64,000 nt of DNA from Distichodus sexfasciatus (lineage: Eukaryota; Chordata; Actinopteri; Characiformes; Distichodontidae): contig JAVGVS010000183.1 of NCBI GenBank assembly GCA_032718565.1, forward strand, positions 558,617 through 622,616. The letters run 5' to 3'. The notes beneath the pieces are model-generated. The model saw only the letters and a list, made by a program, of their open reading frames with translations, had not been told where the DNA came from and ran no database searches. Both the position numbers and the translations under genes were made by a program. Positions 48,801-60,800 of the stretch are shown here, one piece after another (position 1 is the stretch's first letter; every line of letters starts with the position of its first letter).

Positions 48801-51800
48801 AACTTTGACACCAGAACTAGGTCACACTGTTTAAATTTACAATCGATATTCATATAACTCCCACTGATACAACCTTCGCTATGAAGGTTATTAGTATCAC
48901 GCAGAGACTTTTACGTGGTCTTGGTCTTGTCACAGTCTCGGCGGTCTCGCTGTCTTGGTCTCGCTGTCTCAGATTGACATAGTGGTCGGGAGATTTGAAG
49001 CCAACAGTATCCATGATCCAGTATCTATTAAGAGTGATGCTCTCTCTCTATTTTGGCATTTCCAATTAACTGCATTAGTTTTTCAATCTGTTATTTGTCG
49101 TTAATGTCTGTGTTCTATTGTTCTTGCCCTACTGAACAACAGAGAGGCTTATTATCATTACAAGTGTGTTGTAATCACATGCCACTGCAGACAACAAGAT
49201 GTCAGAATTTTACACTTTGTCCTTATTCTTATTAATGCACAATTTGATGTGCTGTTTGTGGCTGGTATGTAGTATTTGTAGTTTGCATTTGATTCATGAC
49301 GTAGTGCACGCCTTTTATATTGCTTGATTACAGTATTTTACTTAAATGGTGTTGTTTGTCTAAATAATGTGACCATTGACTTTAATGATTCGCATATCAC
49401 GCTGTGTTGACGTGATTATGTCTAATCCATTTCAGGGAAGTTGATATCATACAGTGTAATTTGGCTAGTACCATTGCTACAATGGGACATGATGCAATTT
49501 CAAGTTTATAATTGTGTATCTTCAATTTGATGTTACAATTTCATCTACAAATGAAGTACAGTTGAAAATCAGTTACATATTTCCGTTCTCAGACAGTTGT
49601 TGAGTGTGTGTTAGCTACCTTTGTCATCAGATGACCTGGGGCTAGTCAGTACCCGGGCTATGTCAGTCCTCATTGTTACACACAAAAAGTTAAAAGTGAG
49701 CCTTTTTTTCCGGGTCTCGATCTCGTCTTGGTCTCATCTCGATTTTGTCTTGGTCTTGACTCGGTCTAGTCTGGTCTTGTCTTTGGTCTCGATACCCTCT
49801 GGTCTTGTAGTGTTCTGTCTCGTTTAGGCGGGTTCTGTGACTACAAGTTCAGGATCACGTGAGCAATCACATGTTGTTATCCCATTTTAATGCTGCTCTT
49901 CTTTTGTTGTTGACCTGAGATTCATTGACAAGATTACGCCCACAGCCACTAAAAATACAAAGGAATATAATTTTAATTTGAATTCTTCTGTCTAAGTTAC
50001 TGGATCCTGTTCACTTTCTTCGTTCGGCCAACTAGGCTAGTCCTTTCTTTTTAGGAACATCGACCGCCAATTTAGCTGCCGCATTTGATAAAATCCACAC
50101 TTAATGCAACACAGAGACCATAGCAACACGTCTATCGACTACAACAACACTGTAGTATGTACACAGCTTACCAAGTTAGACACAAACAACACTAAAGTGC
50201 TAAAAAATTAAATCAGAAGCACTTATTACAGTCTTTACATTGAGTAGCCATCTTGAATTCTGAACTCAGGTCCTCTGTGCTGCGCCGAGATATTTGGTCG
50301 GATGTCCGAGAAACGGGGGCGCGCATGTCGTCTTCCCTCGCGCTTTTTCCATTCACTTCAATGCATTTTAATCAAATTCTTTCTACTCAGCCAGTTTTCA
50401 TGTCATAGCTACAGAACTTCAGCAATCACACTGGTGTTTTCTCGTGGAATTTCATCTCTAGTTTTGTTTTAGTTTTTACATTTTAATACTTTAAAAAATT
50501 CAGTTACTACTTTCCCCACCACAACACCGCTTTTAGCGCAAATTAATGCAGTTGATGGTTTTATCGAGGTCCCATCGCTGACTTTTTTAGCTAGTATTGG
50601 TTTTAAAAACTTCTTTAGTTTGTTTGTTGTTTATTTTAGTTGCATAATTGTTTTAATTGATCATACCCACCCTGGCTATAAACAAACAAGGTTACTTTTC
50701 CCCAGAGAGTGCTGTGCACTATTGTCTCCTTAAAAGCATACTGTTGTGTGTGTTGGGTCATGTAGCTCCAATTATGCTCAGTCTGCCACTTCTTATGTGG
50801 TTTTCGTCACATTTTCTTTTAAAAAACATGCTCTCATTAGAAAGAATAATTCTAATCAGTCATAGTGCACCATATTTATGGTACAAACCTTGTCAGTCAA
50901 GTATGAGGGCAAAAAACAAGCAACAACCTAAACAGACTCATTAATTAATCAAGGTAAAATGTGCAAAATCTTCATGTTAATCGTTTGATATGATTTGAGG
51001 TCATATTGCCCAGCCCTAAGTCCCGAAAAAAATACTGGTGTCTGAATAACGTTGAGGTCCGAAATTACACATCAGGAAGTACATTGGAGTAATTGTGTGT
51101 CTGTTTGTGGTTTTTGCAGGTCAAAGAGGAGCTATGGTTGAGGCTCTCTACTAAGAGAAAAACAGTTACAGCCACGACAAGCTGGATTCTGCCTTACAGT
51201 CACAGTGAGTACAGTGGCTTTGTTCACACTCTTCAGTCACTGTCACACTTGTGCAGAACTAACATTTTATTATCTTCCATTAGAAGCATAACGTAAAATG
51301 CGGAACAGAATCAGAAAATGTTTGTTTGCGATGCAATAACTGTTAACAATGAAATGAACTTTCAACTGTGTAGACATTTTACAGCATTTAGCTTAAACGC
51401 AACCACAATGACGATTGTGCCAAAAGTAATGCAGAAGTGGGCGTACCTTTTTAAAATGATCTGATAAGTGTTTCAAATTGCTTATGCTTGCATTGCACAT
51501 GCATTACTTTCAGAACAGCCCTCACACGTTGCAAATATGAGTCTCTAAAATTGTTCAGTAGCTTTTTGTTTAGTAGCCAAAAGCACTTTCTTTAATAGAC
51601 CAGTTGGTATGTCACCTCCAGGTAATATTTAAGTTGGTTAACTCCCTCAGGCACTCACTGCACGAGACTCCATGGCCAAATCTCTGTACAGCGCTCTGTT
51701 TGACTGGATTGTTTTACGCATCAACCATGCACTGCTCAACAAGAAGGACATGGAGGAGTCCGTATCGGTGAGTAGAGACATTTACTCTGGATCCCAATTA

Positions 51801-54800
51801 CAACAAAAGTAAGTATGACGCGGCGCTAGAAGCGAATAATGCATCAGTTCCGTGATCACAAAGCCCAAAACATCAATCCAAAATGAAGACATCTGTCAGA
51901 CAGGGCTGTTCAAAAAAAATTCAAACAAAGTGTATGACACATTCTGCACATCACTGGATAGAGGAAAGTTTAAAGGTCCTAGTGAATGCCACTGAGCGAA
52001 GCTGTGAATTCAGTAACTAGGGACCAGTTGATGTTAAACATTTTGATGTTTGTCGCCTACGCATGGTGCTCATGTTGAGTGCATGCAACCATCAAGGACC
52101 ATAGAACCAAACTTTGAACTTTCTTCCATCCAGTGATGTGCAGAATGTGTTTCTGTCTTATACAGTTTGTGTGAAATACATTTTTGATTCGAAGCAGACT
52201 TTGTGATTTTGAATCGTTTTATCGTTGCGTATTGAATAGATATTCAGTAGCTTCTGATTGAAACTTCTCCTGAACACTTCTCCTGTCTCCCTCACAGTGT
52301 TTGTCCATAGGTGTTCTGGACATCTTTGGTTTTGAGGACTTCGAGACCAACAGCTTTGAGCAGTTCTGCATCAACTACGCTAACGAGCAGCTGCAGTATT
52401 ACTTTAATCAGCACATCTTTAAGCTGGAGCAGGTCAGAATGCTCGTCCCGTCTACATCACACTGTCTCACTGTAGGTTAGAGTATATTATTAGTATATTT
52501 CATATATTTTAAGGAACTAAACTGTAAAATGTTCAAATATACCCACAGGTTTGGAAATTAATTACCTCTAATCTTGCACTGGTTGGTTATTTTTGTGTGT
52601 GTGTGTGTGTACTGTCTCCTTAAAAACATATTACCGTGTGACTCTGACCCGTCCAGTCTGCTACTCCGTCTGTGTGTGTTTCTCTCAGTGATTGGTTTTT
52701 TTACATGAGACGTGCATTGGCATGTTGGTGATGGTGATTTGTGCGTGCAGGAGGAGTACCAGGCCGAGGGCATCACCTGGCACAATATTGACTACACCGA
52801 TAATGTGGGCTGCATTCACCTCATCAGTAAGAAACCCACGGGACTGCTCTATCTGCTGGATGAGGAGAGCAAGTAAGCCTCTCTCACCTCCTGCGGAATA
52901 TACACGCACAAACACACACTCGTACACCACCTCTTTATTAACCTCACCACAGACAGTGCTTAGAAACAGCATTAGTGTTATTCTTATTGTTAATACGTTA
53001 ATCTTTATTTATTCTAATTTTATATAATTTATATTAATTTTATTTAATTTAATATATAATTTTTTTATCTTATATTTTTTATTTTATTCCCTAAAATGTT
53101 AGTGATATTTAACAGAGAAATTTGATAACTGATTTTCTATCACTTGTATGTCAGAATTTTAACGTCTCTCTCTCACTCTTACTCTCACTCACTCTCTCAC
53201 TCTTTCTCTCACTCACTGTCTCTCATTCTCTCTCTTTCTCTGCCACTTGCTCTCTCTCACTCTTTCTTTCACTCACTTTCATTCACCCTTTACCTTACTC
53301 ACTCTCTCACGCACACTCTCCTTCACTCTTTTTCTCTTTCTCTCACTCACTCTCATTCACTCTTTCTATCAACCTTTCTCTCACTCACTCTCGCATGCTC
53401 GCTCGCTCACCTTGTCCGTCTCTCCTTTCCTCCCTCCCCCCCTCTCTCTCTTCAGCTTTCCCCATGCTACAGATAAAACTTTGCTGGCCAAATTTAAGCA
53501 GCAGCATGAGAAAAATCACTACTTTGTTGCCACCCCGGTCATGTAGCCGGCCTTCATCATCCTTCATTTTGCTGGGAAGGCTAAATACCAGATAAAGGTG
53601 AAACACACTTTTAATCTCTTATATTAACGCTTTTTGTTAAGTATGTAAACCTACGCTCTGGCGATTTACATGTGCTGGATGCTGATTTTGTTTTCTTTTG
53701 TTCTCTTTTTCAGGACTCCGGAGAAGAATGACGACCACATGTCTCGACATCGTGGCGCTTGCTGCGGAGCAGCGCATCGGGCCTATCGCATGCAGCGCCG
53801 ATCGATGACCCGTGGCCATAGCACTCATTGGGGCATCCTGGCGGTGCCGTTATACGGGCCCCGCCTTCAACGAGGCTGGACGCCGCTGGGCAGCCAAGAG
53901 TGCCGGTGAGAACATGGTTAGGCCTGGGCTGGTTTCACAGTATTAGGGTCCTAAAATGTGTTACTGAGCTGTAATCGCAATACCGTAATATGACAAAATT
54001 GTGACATTTTTACTTAAAGTTATCGTACCGTCAGACTGTTAAGGTTTAGAGTATTATGCTATGTGATTACAGGTCTGTATAGAAGTATTATTTTTGAATT
54101 GTGAGCTAAAAAATATATATTGTATTAACTTATAAGGAACATTAGTATATGTTTTTATGTTAAGTTCAAACAGTAAAAACAAATAATTGAATTACTTTAA
54201 GTGCATTTTCAAAAAATACAGTTTCCTTATTGGTTCACACTGTGCACTTCTGAAAGTGGTTGTGTTCACATTACAAAACCTCGAGACAGACACACGATCC
54301 TTCAGCACAACTTTCCTGTATGATCTAGAAAACAATCACAGTGAGTACCGCTAGAATTGTAACTGAAACTAACGAAACCCTCTGATGAAACAGGAGTTTC
54401 AAATGAGCATCCAGAAAATGAAACAAAATATTGTCATGGTTTCTGCTCAGAGTGGGTGACCAATCTGCGAGCTTGTTCCATCACATCTTTGTAGTATTGA
54501 CACATTTCAGTTGTAATCCGTCGATCAAAAGTTGTGATCAACTCAAAAACAGCTTTAAAACGGTGTAGTGTTGAGTCTTTTCTCTTCACACAACCTGAGG
54601 GCTTCCTGCACTCCCTCAAGCATAAAGCTGCCTAAACAGGATTATTGCCAAAAAATGCTGGATGTGTTTTAAATCCGATGACGTCAGCCATGTTACGAGT
54701 TTTATTTTAGTTTGCAAGGAAACACAGGCTCTAGACGCAAAGAACTGGTTGTTAAAGTTCGAGCAGATGATTAGGCACCCTGAGTTTGGGGGAAAAGAAA

Positions 54801-57800
54801 GACTAATGAAAGAGTCATTGTGCAATAAAGCTGTAATTAGGCAAGACTTAGGCAGGAAAGGTTGATGAGGTGTGTGTCGCCCACGTGTGTTTGCAGGTGT
54901 GGTCCGACCTGCCTCTAGAGTCCCGCTGGGAGAGCTGCAGAGGTCCAACACGGGCTGTGAGGAGCTTGAACGGTAAGATTTACAACTCCAACTAGTTTGG
55001 GTGCGAGGAAAAAAGAGAGAGAGCGCGCGCGCGAGAGAGAGAGAGAAGGAGGAAGTCCTGTGAGGAACTTGATCTCTTCCTGTCCTTTGCCTTTTATTTT
55101 TTTGGTCTGCGTTAGTCATGTGACCCTCCCCTCTCCTCGCAGAGGCACACTGCAGGCAGGTTTGTGCAAGTTAATCCCCACTTTTGTACAAACAGCTTAA
55201 CTTTACACATTTAATATGTTTACAGTTACACTTTGGGGCAGCCCAGTGGTTCTCATTTGTTTTTGGAGGGTGACCTTTCATGCCCCTTAAATGTACCCTC
55301 CCTCACATCTGTACAAGTTGTATCAGTCATATATTGGTTGTGTGCAAAGAAATTGAATCGCAATTCTTTGTCTGTCGATTCAAAATCCATTCATGCATTC
55401 AAAAAATGTATTCAGATTTTTCTGCTAACGTAATGGCACTAGTTTACTTCCCCCATCCCCAACATGAGTTGAGCTCGGCAGTCCTACAGATGGCGCAATG
55501 TTGAAATCTGCCCAGATAGACCTCGTTCGCGTGAGCACGAAGGAAATGCAGTCAGTATGTGCACATATGCTTTACATTTAGTACACTACATTTGATTCAG
55601 TGTGATGTTTCTGTGGATTTGGCACAGTCAAATTGGAAAAGTAACTCACAACAGCAATCTGGAAACAAATTCATCTACAGTTTGTATTAAATTGTCAATC
55701 ACCATGAATCGTGAATCCGGTTTTGTTTGTGTGTGGTGTGTTCACAATGACAAATAATCACTCACTTTCACTTGAATAAGAACGTCAAATGCATGTTTTT
55801 CACACTCAGAATTAAGTTTTTAAATCATCTGCGATCTCACTTACAAGGAGTTTGCTTTGGAGAACGTACTTGGCAATAAAACAGATTCTGAAAAACATGC
55901 AGTTGATGTTCATGTCGTTGCCGTCATTATATTTTAAATAACACATGCCAAAGTTGTCATGTTTTTATACTGTAGTTTCTTTAGTGCTGTTAAATCGTAC
56001 TGAACAGACTTTGTAGACTTCAAAAGAGCAGTACAGGCATCATCATATTCTTTTGACTTTGACTTTGAGGGACTACCTTCTTCTAATTGTCTCAGAAGCG
56101 TCACCAGTTTTCTTTTTGTCTTCAGCAAAAATCGGTGCGTGTTTTACTCCACAGTTTCTAAAATCCCTAAGGCGCTAATTTAAACTTAAATTTAACCCTG
56201 CTTCAACACATTTTAACACACTTCCAACCTGGGATTTGTTGTGCTTCAGCACATTCTCTGAGAATCACTGGGTTAGTCCATAACTAGGTGAAACGCTGTT
56301 TTTAAAGCCAACTTCCAGTAGATTATGTTTTGTCTGCAGTGTCCCTACGCTTTGTCCAGCTGTTGGTCAGCAGCTGCCACCAGGGCCTGATCTGTGAGCT
56401 GTTTAAATGGTTCGTTTTCAATTGATTAAATCCGGAACTTCTTCGAGAACTCCCAGATCACAGATCAGCTCCTGCTGGCCGGCCAGTTCTGTTCTTACTG
56501 CGAGTGACTGCCTGTGTGCTGTTTTCCTCTACAGTCGTACCTCTATGCTCGAATTCTCCTTTGATCACTCAGAGGAGCGCCCCCTAGAGGCTTTTGGAGG
56601 ACATCTTTGCTAGTTATAGTAAGAAGTAAGTGAAGTGAAGTGGAGGAGACCCAGCAGAGAAGAACAGTGGGGGAATCGGCCAAGAGGAGCTGGCAGCAGC
56701 AGTGGGCAGGGCTGGTACTCTAATGACGCTTTTCCACTGGCAGCAAGAACCGGAACCGCAATCAAATGATATTCTATTAAAAATAAGTCAGCCAATATCT
56801 TTTTTAAAAAATATGTGTTTATAAAAATACATGTAAACAAGCCCTTAGAACGAATCCAGGTGCATTTCACTACGTTATACTTGTTTGACTATTTTTGTAA
56901 CAAAGAAAAGAGTTTCTCTTTTTTGTGCTGACTGCGTCACTGCTTTTTGATTGATGAAAATGTGGAAATGAGAAAAGACGGAACTGTCCACACTATTTGT
57001 ACATTGATTTTTTAAAACCCTAATGCAAATGCAAGATGGTAACAATTGTAAAATTAATCAGGTGCGAGCACTCCTGTCCAACTGGGCAGAAAATAAGATT
57101 CAGTGGCACTTTATCCAAAACTGGAAGAAATTTGAAGTTAGTTGCATTGGTTATTCAATGCATGGCTAAATAATGATGAAAAACTCAAACAGGAGTATAA
57201 AAGAATGAAAGAGTGCAATAAGCGTAGGAGTAAACATGCGTCTCTCTGGTTTTATGTTACCGTCGCACTGCCAGCACGTCAGCAACATAGTTTCCAGGGT
57301 AAGGCTACAGTTTCAGTGACATTACAGTATGGTTTAGATGCACCACGGTTCCTGTACACCTCTGGAAAAGCACCGTAATGTTCTTAGTTTAATTAAGCTA
57401 GTCATAGACTACACAAGATTTTAATCAAGACCAGTCCCTCAGTTCTTGGCCATGTTTTTCTTTTTATGCCGAATAAATCCGGCGTATAAAAGTTAATCGT
57501 AACTTAAACAAGACCTGCTTTTCTATTTTATGAGTTTCGATGGAAGAAAACTCAAGAGTTTCATTAGTGTGAGTTGCTCCAGCGCTTCCCTGCCAGCTCG
57601 TCCTGTTCGAACCCCCCCCCCACGTTCTCTGCAGCGCGGTAGGTTTTATTAAGTGCATGGACCACACAGAGCCGATCCTTCAGCACCAATAACACCAGCA
57701 TCTGTCCCACGAGAGTAACACCTGCATGGACGCAGCCCACCAAGCCCAACGTCAACAGCACCGCCCTGTCCCTCCTCTCCCTAGTTTTGGGTTTTATCCT

Positions 57801-60800
57801 TCTGCTAAAGGTCACGTCGCAGGCGGGCAGGTTCCATTTAGGTCGAAGGAAAAACAGTGTCAGCCTCAGAGTTGGCGTTGTGATCTTGATTTAGGTTTCA
57901 AATCTGTGTGTCATTCGTTCATTCATTTTCACATCAAATACCAAAAAGTTGTTTTTTTTCAGTATTTATTTCTAAAATTTAATGAAATCACAGCCATAAT
58001 GAAAAACACAAGCGAGTCATTTTTTGATTTCCAACTTTACAATTCCAATAAAAAATGAAAAATGTGCACTCGTATTACTCTTTTTTTATTGAATGGAGAA
58101 GACAGTAAAAACGAGCAGAAGTTAAGCTGTCTATTTATTTATTTATTTTTATTAATTTATTTTTTATCATGTGTAATGGAGGTCGACTGATATTGGTTTC
58201 TCAGGGCCGGTATTGATTATTGCTAGCTAGTTAACGGGGCCTATATTTGAAAATGATATGCGCCAAAAAAAGAGAAAATCTCTGTCCAGATTTTTTATTT
58301 TAAATCACCAACACATTATTCTTTATAAATACTTAAACTTTTCACATTATTTTAATTGATTTTATTGTATTAATTTATATATTAAATAATATTTTAAAAG
58401 CCTGCCCAGGGTTGGCCCCCCGCCTCATGTCCGTTGCGCCGGGATAGGCTCCAGACCCTAATAATGATTAAGCGGTTCGGATAATGAATGAATAGATAAT
58501 ATTAAATAAAACATTTTAGTAACATTATAAAACGGTGAAACTTAATTTTGAAACTTAAAAGTTTTAGTATTCTAAATTAAGCCGCAGCAGGTTGTGGTGA
58601 AGAAAGTTACTCAGCGTGCTCTCCACTTAACCTAGATCTCGTGTGACATACAGCCAGTCAGAGACTGTTGTAGGCGGGACATTAAATGAAGCAACGAGTC
58701 GAGAGCAAACGGCACAGAGAGAAGAGGCGGCAGTGGAGCCACAGTAGCGCACCTTGTAATTACTTAAAGTTAGTGATGGTCAAAATTAAGCACAGATACC
58801 GATAATCGGGAAAATGCGTAATATCAGCCCCGATAATCGGTCGACCCTTACTGTGTAACAGTCTCTTTTCGGTCACGCAACTTGCCCCAACGAAAAACAC
58901 AGGCGTAAAATGTAGGGCATGTTTTCATTTATTTCAAGTTTTCATCTGAGCACAAAATTTGAAATCGGAAAACAACTCATTGTTCATTTTTTTCAAATAT
59001 GGTTTTGGAAACAAATATTTTTGGTTTTAATTTGAAAACCGAATAAACTAATGATACACGGATTATAATTCCAGACCGCCTTCGACCGCTCGTCCTGCTT
59101 GCCCGTGTGAGAGAGAGAGAAAGATGTGAAGTGTCTTTTCTTCTTTATGTCTTTGGTGGAGGGGTTCTTTTCCAGCGGTGTATAATTAACGTCTGTGTTG
59201 GGTTACTGTCCTCCTTTTTTTTTTTTTTTTACCACACCCTTTACCTCTCCTCTCTTCTTTTCTCCTTCTTCACCCCTCGTCTCTCCGCCCTCGCTCTGTC
59301 CTCCCCGAAATCAGTGACATGCACGAGCAAATGATCAGCTCCATTAAGGACTTGCAGCTGGACGGTGAAGATCCCCGTAAGCTGCTGCAGTCGTGGGGTC
59401 GGCTGCGTTTCCCTCGTCACATTCTTCAGTGAGTCCGTCTGTCCAGAACGCCCCTCCCACCCCGGCTGCCTGCCCCTGCATTGTGCCATCTAGCTGCCCG
59501 ACCTCCTGACCGGCTTGTCTATAACACATATGTCTCAAATGTAGGGCTGGGCGATATAACCTCAAACCAATAGCTTAATTACATCGAAAGTTTTATCATA
59601 GTGGTTAAATTGAACTTTATACCACTGTGTGAATAATAAACAATTATTTTATTTCGGGTTCTTTTGCCCTCATAGTTCACTGACAAATATACTCAACTCT
59701 TAAAGCTGGGCTATATTTCTAGGTCTGCAAAAACTAGGGATGCACCTTAACTAGGGATTCCTTAACAACACCAGCTCTCGCTCACAATCTCTGTGTTCCT
59801 GATGGTTTTAGCACCCTGTGATTAGGGACCGTCACAAAATTACACAACTGTGTTTAAACAAGTCATTTTTGAGATGCGATTTTAATAATAAATCATTTAG
59901 CATATACATATGGGTGTGGAATTATTACATTGTTTTAGTTAGGAAACCAGAATTAAAGTCAAGTATTTCCGTAAGCATAACAGAATAATCTCAGTCTCCT
60001 CCTCACAGAGAAATACACAACTTCATTCATTAAAAACTGTTATCGGATCGGTACTCGGGATCGGCCCATACCCAAAGCCCAAATATCAGTATCGGTATCA
60101 GTATCGGAACTGAAAAAGTTGGATCGGTGCATCCCTAATTTATCAGTTATAATCGATTTAAATAGTTGCCAACTGATTTAACAGTTGTGAAGTTGCTTAC
60201 ATCATTACATTGCCTACAACATTACATAAGGAAACATTTTGGGGGGATTTTTAGGGAAATTTGGGGAATTTTTCTAGGGTTGTCTACTCACTTCACAACT
60301 GCGCTTGTTCCTGCTGTGTGACCCTCCATAAAATCAGTACTTTACAGACATTTGCTCTGTAAATTTTATTCCGAGATGATGTAATGCAGTGTGTGATATG
60401 TCTCCAAATCGGCCATTAGTCTGCGCTGGTGACAAAACGTTACCTAATAAAAGGCTTTCTCAAACTATGCATGTTATTAGGAAGCTTCTGAGTTTGCCCC
60501 TTAAAAACACTTCAAAGTGACACTCTTAAAGTGTCAAACACTTCAATTTTAATGTATTTTTCAGTCTAATTTTAAAAGACTTATTGTGTGTTTTATGCAC
60601 ATGTGTCTATTTTAAAACAACCAGCTATTCAATTAATTGGAGGAATTATTGGTTGCAGACCTCATTTTTTCTGTTAAAAGAGAACGGAAACATAATAAAT
60701 AATCGAAATAACCAGAATGACGGTTTCGATTAATTGCCCAGCCCTACTTCCAGATGCATTTCACCCTACACCGTACAAAAGTGCTTGCTCCTCATAACGA

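Larger units (their letters stand above)
48596..51119 (+). other. Intron (about 2.5 kb)
   Basis: No exon recognised. Around 48910-48965 and 49710-49830 there are degenerate repeats of GTCTTGGTCTCG-type units. The right end (50835-51018) is a DNA transposon remnant similar to 31270-31461. Confidence 0.7.
53906..59314 (+). other. Introns around coding exon 13 (0.99 kb and 4.3 kb)
   Basis: Apart from the small coding exon at 54897-54972, no coding sequence is recognised. Repeat content includes a GA-rich tract near 55013-55047, a SINE/LINE 3'-tail fragment at 58395-58495 and a DNA transposon at 58181-58855. The open frames at 54616-55119 and 57726-58058 show no conserved features. Confidence 0.65.

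Noticed and set aside
53122..53595. 157-codon Ser/Leu-rich frame
   Set aside because: Most of it is the pyrimidine-rich repeat; its end overlaps myosin exon 11 in a different frame.
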